Shown in pieces: positions 53,804-63,132 of a stretch of 64,000 nt of DNA. Position numbers and translations under genes: made by a program. The DNA lies in contig NZ_KE384137.1 of assembly GCF_000424145.1 (NCBI RefSeq), positions 624,361 through 688,360 of the forward strand, read 5' to 3'. The notes beneath the pieces are model-generated. The model did no database searches. It had not been told where the DNA came from and saw only the letters and a list, made by a program, of their open reading frames with translations. Source of the stretch: Butyrivibrio sp. AC2005 (GTDB taxonomy: Bacteria; Bacillota; Clostridia; Lachnospirales; Lachnospiraceae). How positions within the stretch are numbered: the stretch's first letter is position 1; each line of letters begins with the position of its first letter.

Positions 53804-55192
53804 TTATTCAGCATCGCTCTTTCTGCGTACTACGAAGAATACAACAGCAGCTACGATGAGAAGTCCACCGATGATGTAGAAAATAGTTGTACCTATTCCA
53901 CCAGTTGAAGGAAGCATAGCACCTGCATTATTTATAACTGGTACTTCCTGTACAAGCTTTGTAAGCTCATTTTCAGAGAAATTACCACCGGAGATAGTAA
54001 CTTTCTCGTCTGCTGCCTTGTTGTAACCAGCAGGTACTGTTGACTCTGTCAATGTATATTCACCATTCTTAAGTCCTTCGAATGCAGGAACTGTACCATC
54101 TGCAATTGACATATGCTCATCTGCATCAGTTGCTTCATCAACCCATGTTACATTTCCATTAACAAGCTTAAAGTACTTACCCTCAGAATTCATGAGTTTA
54201 AATCCTGCACCTGCAAGAGGATTCCCACTACCATCTTTCTTAAGAACCTTGATTGTAGCATTGTATACTGTAGCAACTGAGTGCTCTGTATGATAATTAT
54301 CACCATATGTAAGGTAAGCATCGTTAGGAAGACCTGTAGCAGTAGCAGCACTAGCATTTACTGTTGCTGAATAAGTTACTGTGTATGTACCCTCAGGAAT
54401 GTCATCATTAAATGTAATTGTAAGTGTATCGCCCTGAGCAGGAGTTTCTTCTACATTATACCAATCTGTACCTGTCACAGCTGCTCCTGCCTTAGTTGTA
54501 CCTGTCACAGCTGCATCATTATTATATGTAAGGCCTACACTCATAGTATCATGAAATTTCAGATTCTTTGCACCATTACCTACATTAACTGTTGCAGTAT
54601 AAGTAACACTCTGTCCAATCTGTTCAAGCGCCTTTTTACCATCAGGACTGATTTCGCTAGCGCCTGTAATAGTCTTATCTACAGTATGTGTTGAATTCTT
54701 ATCTTGCACTGCTGCATTAGGATGAGCAGTATCAATAGAAACAGCTGTACCAAGTCCAGTAGTTATGTAGTAGTAACCATTTGGAAGAGTCTTGGATGTA
54801 GCTACATTTTGACCTGTAGATGTAGCTGTATCAACCAGATCAGCCTCTGTTACATACGCTGCGATAGCTGTGATATCCGCCTCTGTGAGCTGTCCATTCT
54901 CACCTTCACCTGTATAACTAACGTTGCCCTGAGCATCTACTGTAAAACCTGCAGGAGCTGTAGTCTTACCCGAAACGAGCTTGTAGCTGACTTTATCACC
55001 ATCTGCTACAGCATCAAATACCTTATAAATCTTATAAGTATTTGTTTCATCTGCTGTTACTCCTTCAGCGGGTGTAATTGTAATATTTCCCGTCTCTGCC
55101 TTTGCGTCCATTGCGGTTCCTGCTGAAAGTGTAATGGTAAGAGCCATAGCACCAGCAAGGATTCCAGTTAAAATTTTCTTGAGTCCTTTCAT
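53804..55192 (-). CDS. LPSTG backbone (major) pilin
   Basis: 462 residues. A signal peptide (about 1-32), N-terminal D1 pilin domain (about 33-165), isopeptide-type middle domains (about 170-315) and a Cna_B/SpaA-like domain (about 318-425) with the E-box NGEYTLTESTVPAGY. The sorting signal MLPSTGG, a hydrophobic segment and RRKSDAE close the protein. A lysine in the segment HTVDKTITG is the best candidate for a pilin-motif lysine. Strong AAGGAGAGAGG site. It is flanked by hairpins on both sides and is followed by its sortase. This is most likely the polymerised shaft subunit. Confidence 0.9.
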   Translation of the reverse strand: MKGLKKILTGILAGAMALTITLSAGTAMDAKAETGNITITPAEGVTADETNTYKIYKVFDAVADGDKVSYKLVSGKTTAPAGFTVDAQGNVSYTGEGENGQLTEADITAIAAYVTEADLVDTATSTGQNVATSKTLPNGYYYITTGLGTAVSIDTAHPNAAVQDKNSTHTVDKTITGASEISPDGKKALEQIGQSVTYTATVNVGNGAKNLKFHDTMSVGLTYNNDAAVTGTTKAGAAVTGTDWYNVEETPAQGDTLTITFNDDIPEGTYTVTYSATVNASAATATGLPNDAYLTYGDNYHTEHSVATVYNATIKVLKKDGSGNPLAGAGFKLMNSEGKYFKLVNGNVTWVDEATDADEHMSIADGTVPAFEGLKNGEYTLTESTVPAGYNKAADEKVTISGGNFSENELTKLVQEVPVINNAGAMLPSTGGIGTTIFYIIGGLLIVAAVVFFVVRRKSDAE

Positions 55193-55266
55193 TTAACCCT
55201 CTCTCCTTTTTGTTTGAATCTTGTCTGTTTTAGACGTTTTTTAGTTTCTTTTTGTTACTTATATGA

Positions 55267-55307
55267 GGTGCAAATGAGCACCTTTCTAAAATGCCAGAGG
55301 CATTTTA
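55267..55307 (-). other. Two hairpins between adhesin and backbone pilin
   Basis: GGTGC-AAATGA-GCACC (55267-55282) and TAAAATGCC-AGA-GGCATTTTA (55287-55307, 9-bp perfect stem). The first has the same GCAAATGAGC core as the hairpin at 53660. No U-tract follows on the minus strand. Confidence 0.6.
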
Positions 55308-55317
55308 AAACATATTC

Positions 55318-58300
55318 TTAGTTTTCCTTTTTCTTTCTGAAAAGGATGACACCGGATATTCCGATAGCCAATAAACCTAAACCAAACACTATGAACGGCA
55401 TATTACCTGCACCACCGGTTGACGGCAATACATATCCAAATAAATACTTGTTTGTAATAACAACTTCCCCATAGTTCTTGTCCTGAGCAGTCATCTTGTA
55501 CGCTGCCATTTCATCTTTATTAGGAGCATTGTACGTATTACCATTATATGTGTATGTAACTGCATAATTATTCATGTAGTCATCAGATTCCTTCACGCAG
55601 TACTCATAGTTATTACCATTTTCATCCATGATAGGAAGATCGCCTATTTCTTTAGTCCAGCCATTATCCTTTGAAAGCTGCGCAGTACCATATTCCTCCC
55701 AATTACCACCTTCAATTCTTCGATTGATATAAATAGTTAATGGTGAATGATCTCTTGTATCTACAGTTCCATCGGAATCCAGCCAAACCTTTTTAGCGGT
55801 AAGCTTACCAGCAATACTATTGTTGAATACCACATCATCTATTGAGCCCTTTAATTCCTTAACCAGGAATTCACTTGGGAACTTCTCTCCAACTGTTTCA
55901 AGTTCGGGCAAATAGAGTTCATACTGTGCTTTTACTTCGCCTTTCACATCTGTATATGTAATGTTTGAATGAAGATAATAAAAATCATCCCTAAGAGGAA
56001 CTATCTCATCCTCGCCCTTATGCACTGCCAAGTCAGTCATCTTATCTGACGAATAACGCTTCATGGCTGTCGTACGCAACTTATCAACAACAATCTTTAC
56101 ATAATAAACATTTGTGTCATATTTAATACCATCTATTCCCGTATTCTCTTCAGTTATTTTATAGAAATAAGTACCTTCATACCTAAAGACAATTCCGCCA
56201 AAATTTGCTACAGCTGATGAAACTGATTTGTTCTCAACATTCGTTGGTGCGTCAAGCGTAACTGTTGTCGTTGCCGGCATTGGTACACTTACTCCGGGAA
56301 TCTCTTTACCTTCAGAATTTAAAGCAATACAACTTACAGGTTCAATTTTAAAGGTAAACTTCATGTCTTTTGTCCAAGTTCCACCTGTGAACTTTTTGGT
56401 TACCTTGATAGGACCTACGGGAATACTGTAGTAATTACATACCTGTACTGTCTGTGTATGAGAAATATTATCAACGGATTCATCCCCAACAACAGCCGTC
56501 GGACAAACATTCAAGTGATACTGATCTGGATCTCCTCCTGTCGGTGTAAGGTCAGCTGAGAACACTACTCTTTGGTTATTTCCACCTGTGCCATATAGCA
56601 TAGTAAAATAATCCAAAGTTTTACTTCGTTGTTCTATTATCTCTTTATCAACTGTCACATAGTATTTTGTAACTCGAGACCACTTGGAATCCGTTCTTAG
56701 ACTGCTTGTATTGCTCTCTTCATAATAATCAAATGAAATTCCATCACCAACCTCTTCAACAGTATAGGAACCGGCATCAAGTCCTACTATTGTCCACTGA
56801 GCACCCTGGTTGTAAATTACATCATATTTTTTTCCAGTTGCACTTCCATTACTAAGATACTCATATGCAGGCTCTTTACGTCCGGCCTTACCAGTGAACC
56901 CATGAACTATAATATATTTCTTTGTAGAAACATTAGTAACCCTGAATGTGACTTTACTTAGTATCGCATCATCACTATCTCTTACAAGATCCGATCCAAA
57001 GTCATTTATAACCATCTTATGGATTCTTAGCATTCCACCACCAGTAGTGTTATAGAAAGCAACGTTATGATATTTTATGTCGGTTTTAGAATTACTATCC
57101 TGAATTCTGTTAGGATCATTATAAAGTCCTGTTCCAGGATTTGACTCCATCGTCTTAACTTCGTCAGATGTAATTCTGTAGTAATTTACCTCTCCATTTA
57201 AATAATGTTTAATCTTTATCAGAATACCGGATGAATCCTTAGCATATCCATCTACATCCTTCTCAGTAAGCATGAAGTAATAGGTATGCTGTTTTTGATA
57301 GTCTTTATCACTGGCTTTTGTTGAGTCCCAACCATAGGTCATTCCCCATTCGGCAGGACTTATATCATAGGAAATTTCACTTCCTGTATTGGTTATTGTT
57401 GCAGTCTTTACATTTCCGTTTGCATCCTTCTTCCACGACTTTTCGTCTGAATCAAGCATGCGAAGTGTAAAACTAAACTTCCCTGTAGTGTCACTACCTG
57501 CAAGTGAACCATCAACATATTTCTCTGCTTTTATCTTTACAGGTTCTTCATTTATAGTATTGTTAAATACCACCTTATCAGCATCAATTTCGTTCCAGCC
57601 CTCTGTGCAATACTTTACAGAGTCAGCATAATAGATAGTCTTATTACCATCTTTCTTGCTTTTAATATCTATTATCGCAAGATACCTTGTTCCATCATAT
57701 CCTATGGATGTATCTGTACCCTTTTCCTCCGTAAGAAGAATATAGTATTGACCTTCCTTGTCATCTATAAGTTCTGATACATCTATTGAAATATCACTTC
57801 CTTTATTTGTGCCGGTAACAGTTTGTCCTGAAGAATAAAGTCTTTCAGCTTTAAAGGTATATACCTGATCAGCACTCGGCTCATTACCATTTACTGTCTT
57901 CTTAGCTTTTATTGATACAACAGCACCCTTCTCTGTAGTACCTATAAAATCTCTTCTGTGTGTCTCGCCTTTAATAGTTACAGTATCAGCAATAAAGTTA
58001 CCATTACCATTTGTAATAGTGACTTTTGCACCAAGTGCAATCACCTGACCAAAAATATCATTCAAGAAAAATTCTTTTCCGGAAGCATTGTAAAAGTTAT
58101 AAACAACACGTCCTGCCTTAACATCTTTTTCTTCTTTTGTTGAAAGCTCTTGGTTATTTACTTTAATAACATTTGCCTGATTAGGATGAAGAATTCCATC
58201 GTTCCCGGAACAATCAATGTTTATAATAATTGCCTGTTGCTCATAATCATTTGGGAAAACATAGTCCAGCCTATTACCTGAAGCAAAACTGTTCCACTGC

Positions 58301-60783
58301 GCACTTGTAAAATTCAAGTAGCCTGCTCCGCCTATTCCTGTATATGTTATTGTCTTATGACTACCATCCTCAGTAATAGAAACATCTACATTTTCTTTTA
58401 CTTCAGCCATCTTATTTGAAATAGCCTGTACTTCACTCTTAACACCCTCAAGATCAATATAGGGAGCACTAGCAGTATCAGCATCCTGAATGATATTGGA
58501 AGGATGAGCTACCTTTTTCCCTGAAATTGAAAAATAAGGCTCTACCTGTCCATTTTCATTCTTATAAAGATCCACATTAAGACTATTACCTACAGCAAGT
58601 GTATGAGACTCGCTCGATGCCATATTTTCATTCACTGTAGTAATATTTTGCGCATATGAGAGCTCATTCTCCATATTATTGGTTCCAAAATTAGAACCTG
58701 CATTAAGATTCTTTGCAAGCACATTACCATTAGTATGAGCATTAAGATTTGCAGTATCAAAAGCAACAATATGGAAATTACCTGCAACACCAAGTACTAA
58801 TGAATCATCAAAATATTTACTGTTTCTAAAGGCATCCTTCTCTCTATTTACTTTATATATTAATGTCTTATCACCTGATTTATATGTATATGTATCTTTG
58901 TCTTCTGCCGCAGGAGAAAAGCCAAATACTGAGAAATTGGTTACTGATATCTCAGCATTCTCTCCTGAAGAAGTATTAACTGTTCCAACCTTCTCTTTCT
59001 GAATATCAGTTGCGTCAATATTAGTTGCTTCTGATGTAGAATCTGTACTTTCCTTAACACTTTCGGATAGAGGAAGATGATTGATTTCAATCTCGCTCTC
59101 ACTTTCTGTGTTCTCACGAAGATTAGACATCTGGTTGTCAAGGAATTCAAACTTAACGTTTACGCTTCCTTCCTTAGGCTGATATTCAACCTTCTCGCCT
59201 TCAATAACGTTGCCTTCTTCGTCAGTCTTATTCACAAAGAATCCTACGTCATAAAGGATAGTATTCATAGCATTGTGATTCTTAATACTCTGCTCTTCAC
59301 CATCGTTAAGAGCCTTCATATAAGCATCATAATTGTAGCCTTCTGTTTCTGTTGTGATTTCCTTTACAATAAACTCAGCGTCATCCGGCACTGCATCAGC
59401 ATATTCAAGAGTAGCTGTTACTCGAACCTTTGCATCCTCATAAACATACTCTGTCTTTGTTGGCTTGTCAGACTTATATGTAAGAACTACTGTCTTGTTT
59501 TCTTTAATTACAACAACATCACCCTCAGCTGCCTCAGTTAAAGAAACTGTTGAAGAAGCCTCTTCTGAAGTTGTCTCGCTTGAAGTATCCTCTTCAGAAA
59601 CTGCGTCATTTGAACTATTTTCTTCTGTAGCTGTATTGTCTGAAGAACTATCCTCAGATGAAGCATCGCTTGAAGAGCTTTCTGAAGAAGCTGTCTCACT
59701 AGAAGAACTATCTTCTGAAGTTAACTCCTCTGCTGTATTCTCTGAAGGCTCACTTTCTGAACTTGTGCTTTCTGCAGCTGTATCCTCAGAAGCTGTAGTC
59801 TCAGAAAGTGTCTCATCTGTTGCACTTCTGTCTGTGAACTCACCATCTACTGTGTTCTCAGTAGAAGTAGTTTCTTCTGATTCTGTAACACTCCTGCCTA
59901 CAGTTACTTCATAATATTTATGTCCATTAGCATCCTGCTTAGCTGTGATCTTGTTGATCTCAACTCCATCGATCTCAGCCTTCTTAAACTCATAACCTTC
60001 CTGCTTGGGAGCCTCTGTTGTAAAATCAAGACTCTCGGAAAGATTGATCTCCTTTTCATCAGCGATCTTCTCGCCGTCCTCTGTTACATAGGAAACTGTA
60101 AGAACAACATCCTCTGTGAGCTCTACTTCGTTGCTATCCTTCTTGGAATCACCTTTAGTAGCAGCATCTGTATTTTCACCATCTTCTGTAGAGGTTTCTG
60201 TAGAAGCATCTGCAACATCTGTGGTCTCACCGGTAGTAGTCTGGTCTGTGGCACCTTCCTCTGAATTAGCGTTCTCAGCATTTGCCTCTGAACCCTCTGT
60301 AGATTCTGTGTTATTCTCAGCTGACTCTTCTGTTGATGCTTCTCCACTATTAGATTCTTCTGAAGTAGCTTCTGCATTAGCAGATTCCTCTGAATTCTCT
60401 GATCCGGAATTCTCAGTCTCAGAGTTTTCTGATTCAGCGTTTTCAGTTTCAGAATTCTCTGAGTTCTCTGATTCTGTGTTCTCTGACTCAGAGCTTTCCT
60501 CTTCAGAACCTTCAGTGCTTTCACTTTCTTCAGAATCCTGTATAGAGTCTGTATCTCCGGCTTCATCATTACCGGAAGCAAGTTCCTCAATATTCTCGCC
60601 CTCGAGCACCATTCCCACGTCTTCAGCTTCATCACCTGACAAAGCGTTTGCAGACTTATTCAATGAATACATGGTTGCTGTTGTAACCAGAAGTGCAACA
60701 ACAAGCATAATTGATACCCATTTCTTCAAGGAAACGTGCTTCTTTAAATATTCCTCTATACGTTTGTTATCTAATTTCCTCAT
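55318..60783 (-). CDS. Large LPSTG tip adhesin of the pilus
   Basis: 1821 residues. A long signal/anchor region (hydrophobic stretch about 22-42), two Ser/Glu/Thr/Asn-rich low-complexity regions (about 60-215 and 300-445) separated by a small beta module, a large N-terminal adhesin part (about 450-950), then a chain of beta-sandwich Cna_B-like modules. The last of these is at about 1685-1785 (AKKVWLDSDGTVDTRDHSPL). It ends YVLPSTGG, hydrophobic segment, RKKKEN. AAGGGAAAG before ATG. Its position ahead of backbone and sortase and its size suggest the tip adhesin. The ligand is unknown. The opposite-strand open frames here mirror the Ser/Glu repeats. Confidence 0.88.
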   Translation of the reverse strand: MRKLDNKRIEEYLKKHVSLKKWVSIMLVVALLVTTATMYSLNKSANALSGDEAEDVGMVLEGENIEELASGNDEAGDTDSIQDSEESESTEGSEEESSESENTESENSENSETENAESENSETENSGSENSEESANAEATSEESNSGEASTEESAENNTESTEGSEANAENANSEEGATDQTTTGETTDVADASTETSTEDGENTDAATKGDSKKDSNEVELTEDVVLTVSYVTEDGEKIADEKEINLSESLDFTTEAPKQEGYEFKKAEIDGVEINKITAKQDANGHKYYEVTVGRSVTESEETTSTENTVDGEFTDRSATDETLSETTASEDTAAESTSSESEPSENTAEELTSEDSSSSETASSESSSSDASSEDSSSDNTATEENSSNDAVSEEDTSSETTSEEASSTVSLTEAAEGDVVVIKENKTVVLTYKSDKPTKTEYVYEDAKVRVTATLEYADAVPDDAEFIVKEITTETEGYNYDAYMKALNDGEEQSIKNHNAMNTILYDVGFFVNKTDEEGNVIEGEKVEYQPKEGSVNVKFEFLDNQMSNLRENTESESEIEINHLPLSESVKESTDSTSEATNIDATDIQKEKVGTVNTSSGENAEISVTNFSVFGFSPAAEDKDTYTYKSGDKTLIYKVNREKDAFRNSKYFDDSLVLGVAGNFHIVAFDTANLNAHTNGNVLAKNLNAGSNFGTNNMENELSYAQNITTVNENMASSESHTLAVGNSLNVDLYKNENGQVEPYFSISGKKVAHPSNIIQDADTASAPYIDLEGVKSEVQAISNKMAEVKENVDVSITEDGSHKTITYTGIGGAGYLNFTSAQWNSFASGNRLDYVFPNDYEQQAIIINIDCSGNDGILHPNQANVIKVNNQELSTKEEKDVKAGRVVYNFYNASGKEFFLNDIFGQVIALGAKVTITNGNGNFIADTVTIKGETHRRDFIGTTEKGAVVSIKAKKTVNGNEPSADQVYTFKAERLYSSGQTVTGTNKGSDISIDVSELIDDKEGQYYILLTEEKGTDTSIGYDGTRYLAIIDIKSKKDGNKTIYYADSVKYCTEGWNEIDADKVVFNNTINEEPVKIKAEKYVDGSLAGSDTTGKFSFTLRMLDSDEKSWKKDANGNVKTATITNTGSEISYDISPAEWGMTYGWDSTKASDKDYQKQHTYYFMLTEKDVDGYAKDSSGILIKIKHYLNGEVNYYRITSDEVKTMESNPGTGLYNDPNRIQDSNSKTDIKYHNVAFYNTTGGGMLRIHKMVINDFGSDLVRDSDDAILSKVTFRVTNVSTKKYIIVHGFTGKAGRKEPAYEYLSNGSATGKKYDVIYNQGAQWTIVGLDAGSYTVEEVGDGISFDYYEESNTSSLRTDSKWSRVTKYYVTVDKEIIEQRSKTLDYFTMLYGTGGNNQRVVFSADLTPTGGDPDQYHLNVCPTAVVGDESVDNISHTQTVQVCNYYSIPVGPIKVTKKFTGGTWTKDMKFTFKIEPVSCIALNSEGKEIPGVSVPMPATTTVTLDAPTNVENKSVSSAVANFGGIVFRYEGTYFYKITEENTGIDGIKYDTNVYYVKIVVDKLRTTAMKRYSSDKMTDLAVHKGEDEIVPLRDDFYYLHSNITYTDVKGEVKAQYELYLPELETVGEKFPSEFLVKELKGSIDDVVFNNSIAGKLTAKKVWLDSDGTVDTRDHSPLTIYINRRIEGGNWEEYGTAQLSKDNGWTKEIGDLPIMDENGNNYEYCVKESDDYMNNYAVTYTYNGNTYNAPNKDEMAAYKMTAQDKNYGEVVITNKYLFGYVLPSTGGAGNMPFIVFGLGLLAIGISGVILFRKKKEN

Positions 60784-60819
60784 TCCTTTTCTTTCCCTTA
60801 TACTTTTCTCCGCCCAATT

Positions 60820-61497
60820 TTACTGTAAATCCGGCTCTTCCATACTTTCAGTTCCGGTGCTGACTTTACTCTCGATCCCCCCAAAATCTTTAAACGGGTA
60901 AAGTCTGAAGAATACTGCACCGATCAGCTGCTCTGCAGATACACAACCTACAGTAGTTGATCTCGAATCGATTGAAACCGATCTATGGTCACCCAGAACA
61001 AAATATCTCTTGTCCGGAACCTGATACGGAAATTCAATCTTATCGCCTTCTCCCATGCCTGCTGCATATTGACTCGGGTCAGATATGTAAGGTTCATCCA
61101 GCTCTACGCCGTTAACAAAAACCTTTCCTGACTCGTCAATGTTAATCCAGTCTCCTGGAGAACCTACAACTCGCTTTACCAAAACCTTGTTGTTGTAGTA
61201 AAAAGCGATCAGTTCTCCTGCTTCGAACTCCGAATAGTTATTAGCTATTACTATCTGTCCTGTCTCAAGAGTGGGTGTCATACTGTCACCCGTAACCTTA
61301 AGCACTGTGATAAAAAAGCTCGATATCAGCACTGAGACAGCGGCCACGACTATGATTACCACTATGGTATTTCTAAGTGTTCTCTTGTAGTCGTGCTTTC
61401 TGTATTCTCGTTTTAGCTCTTTTTTCAGTTCATCAAGCGACGGTCTATTAAGTTGTTCCTTTGGAGCTTCCTTTGATGGAATTTGCTTTTCTTCCAT
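60820..61497 (-). CDS. lepB: Signal peptidase I of the pilus locus
   Basis: 225 residues. One membrane segment (about 42-68) follows a charged cytoplasmic tail. Catalytic Ser in VTGDSMTPTL and Lys in NKVLVKRVVGSPGD are present, with the family box GDHRSVSIDSR, so the enzyme should be active, unlike some pilus-linked SipA homologues that lack the dyad. It would cleave the signal peptides of the pilins that follow. It is preceded by its own probable promoter and dyad and lies 36 bp before the adhesin gene. Confidence 0.92.
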   Translation of the reverse strand: MEEKQIPSKEAPKEQLNRPSLDELKKELKREYRKHDYKRTLRNTIVVIIVVAAVSVLISSFFITVLKVTGDSMTPTLETGQIVIANNYSEFEAGELIAFYYNNKVLVKRVVGSPGDWINIDESGKVFVNGVELDEPYISDPSQYAAGMGEGDKIEFPYQVPDKRYFVLGDHRSVSIDSRSTTVGCVSAEQLIGAVFFRLYPFKDFGGIESKVSTGTESMEEPDLQ

Positions 61498-61575
61498 GAT
61501 TCAAACCCCTTTATTTGAGCGCATTTGACAGTTTGTTAAATTACAACTATCAAATTTAAAGCGCGCAGCTCTCAT

Positions 61576-61642
61576 ATTATAAGTGATAACTTGTATTGTT
61601 TGGACACGAAATATGAACATTTTCATTCATAATCCGTACTTG
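61576..61642 (-). promoter_or_regulatory. Promoter and dyad in front of signal peptidase/pilus genes
   Basis: -10 TATAAT at 61576-61581 (minus strand) with a poor -35. Starting 19 bases upstream is a 42-bp imperfect dyad (61601-61642) containing ATGAA...TTCAT and ending, on the plus strand, CGTACTTG. It matches the dyad at 48637-48678 at about 25 of 42 positions and has the same length and distance from -10. It implies shared control of pilus genes and the 1325-residue surface protein. Confidence 0.6.
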
Positions 61643-61677
61643 ACAATATCAGTTTTTTATGCATCTGATATTAAGCT

Positions 61678-62847
61678 TTAGACTGCAGTTCCCTCTATTT
61701 CCACATTATCACTGTTTTCTACAGCTTTCTTTGTGGTACGTTTTCTTGTTGTTGTAGTTTTCTTTTCAGCTTCGGTTTCCTTAGCTTTTGCTGTCTTTTT
61801 TGCAGTTGTTGCTTTTTTAGTTGTTGTCTTTTTTTCAGTTGTTGTTTTCTTGGTTGTAGCTGCCTTCTTTGTGGTTGTTGTCTTTCTGGTTCTCTTCGCA
61901 GGCTTTTCCTCTGCAACTTCTTCTGTCTTCTCTTCCACAGCTACTTCTGCCGGTACTTCTTCTGTCACTTCTTCAGGCTTTTCTTCTTCAACTGCCTGTA
62001 CTACTTCTGTCTTTTCTTCTAAAGCCGGCTCTTCTGTGACCTCTGTCTGTGACTCTTCTGTTACTTCTGTCTGCGGCTCTTCTATTGCCTCATCTTCCGA
62101 TACATCCCAGGCAGTTACTGTCTTTTTCCTGGTTCCAGTCTTCTTAAGTCCGCCTGAGAGCTTCTTGATCTTCAGCATTGCTTCGGATTCACCCTTATCC
62201 TCAGGCTTAAAGCCTCTCTCGGCTTCTGCAATTTTCATAGCCTCTATCTTTTTAAGTGTTTCTTCGTATTGAACTGCTGCCTTCTGTGCAGCTTCGAAGA
62301 ACCCATTTATAGAAAGTATCGCTTCTGCAAGCGTACCTGCATTCTCAATCTGTTCGAGCTTTTTCTCTTCTTCAGCGTGCAGGGCATCCCTTTCCCTCTC
62401 AAGTCTTGCATGAAAGCCCTTGAATTCTCTCTCATGTCTTGCCCTAAGACCTGTAATATCCTTTTGGAAAAGTGCCTCAGCTTTTGCCTTTTGCTCGTTA
62501 AACTTCTCACGCATCTCGGCTTTTTCCTCATTAAAGCCATTAAGAAGCGCCGCTCTCTCCATGGCAGCCTGCTGCATATAAGCAGCCTTCTCCCTTGCGT
62601 GCTGTGCCTGAATTTCTGCCTTTTGCTGTGTGAACTTCTCACGCATCTCTGCTTTTTCAGCATCAAATTTCGCAAGAAGATCCGCTCTCTCATCAGCCAT
62701 CTGCTGAAGGAGCTGTTCCCGTTCCCTCTCGAACTGTGCCTGCATCTCCTTTTCATGAGCCCTGATAGCTTCAGCCTCTTCAGAAAACTCAACAAGCATC
62801 TGCAGGAGTTCTTTTCTATTTAGTTTTCTAAGTTCTTTCTGTGCCAT
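61678..62847 (-). CDS. Cytoplasmic coiled-coil protein heading the pilus locus
   Basis: 389 residues, no signal peptide. The N-terminus (KELRKLNRKELLQMLVEFS) is followed by an uninterrupted coiled coil (about 20-165) with an internal duplication (AEKAEMREKFTQQKAE and EEKAEMREKFNEQKAK), a short folded segment (about 170-240), an acidic Glu/Val/Thr stretch (about 250-315) and a very basic Lys/Thr tail (about 318-372, KKTTTEKKTTTKK). The basic tail resembles histone-like tails and could bind nucleic acid or membrane. It lies directly behind the c-di-GMP riboswitch; AAGGAG before ATG. No function is known to me; an assembly or scaffold role is a guess from position. Confidence 0.75.
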   Translation of the reverse strand: MAQKELRKLNRKELLQMLVEFSEEAEAIRAHEKEMQAQFEREREQLLQQMADERADLLAKFDAEKAEMREKFTQQKAEIQAQHAREKAAYMQQAAMERAALLNGFNEEKAEMREKFNEQKAKAEALFQKDITGLRARHEREFKGFHARLERERDALHAEEEKKLEQIENAGTLAEAILSINGFFEAAQKAAVQYEETLKKIEAMKIAEAERGFKPEDKGESEAMLKIKKLSGGLKKTGTRKKTVTAWDVSEDEAIEEPQTEVTEESQTEVTEEPALEEKTEVVQAVEEEKPEEVTEEVPAEVAVEEKTEEVAEEKPAKRTRKTTTTKKAATTKKTTTEKKTTTKKATTAKKTAKAKETEAEKKTTTTRKRTTKKAVENSDNVEIEGTAV

Positions 62848-62933
62848 GAATCTCCTTCAATTCATCCCCACATGAAATGTTTAAGAATAGTCCCCTCGTA
62901 CTATTATTAACAAGAACCTTGGTATTTTTAGGC

Positions 62934-62966
62934 AAAAAAATAGCCCGTTTGAGTTCAAACAAGGCT
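62934..62966 (-). terminator. Riboswitch-linked intrinsic terminator
   Basis: The minus-strand RNA has AGCCTTGTTTG-AACT-CAAACGGGCT (about 10 pairs, one bulge) followed by ATTTTTTT. It lies about 50 bases after the GEMM aptamer and 87 bases before the start codon, a typical transcriptional expression platform. Confidence 0.85.
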
Positions 62967-63014
62967 TTGCATCAAAAGAATATAATTGATGCGCTTCCTT
63001 AATACTACTAAGCG

Positions 63015-63100
63015 CACCAGCAACTGGCTGTCTATCCCCCACGAACAGACCCTCTAGCTTTGCGTCACTACCTTGCGGTAGTTTTGCCCTGAAATTCTTC
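63015..63100 (-). promoter_or_regulatory. c-di-GMP-I (GEMM-I) riboswitch aptamer
   Basis: The minus-strand RNA contains CAGGGCAAAACTACCGCAAG, GTAGTGACGCAAAGCTA and AGACAGCCAGTTGCTGG. These are the conserved GEMM-I blocks: a first hairpin with GCAA tetraloop in the GGCAAA...GACGCAAAGC frame, and a second hairpin closed by GTCT/AGAC with the GCC-x-GTTGC 3' edge. Rfam RF01051 is the expected match. It has its own promoter upstream and a terminator downstream, and heads the coiled-coil/pilus genes. Whether ligand turns expression on or off cannot be read with certainty. Confidence 0.88.
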
Positions 63101-63132
63101 ACTTAACTATATTTGATTTTTACAGCAAGACT

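Noticed and set aside
60116-60901. Long open frame on the plus strand opposite the adhesin and signal peptidase
   Set aside because: It mirrors the Ser/Glu repeat coding of the minus strand (Ser/Glu codons read in reverse stay open), has no ribosome site and spans two real genes.
61645-61672. Terminator after the coiled-coil gene (AATATCAG/CTGATATT)
   Set aside because: The stem is AT-rich and no U-tract follows on the minus strand; it may be a minor processing hairpin only.
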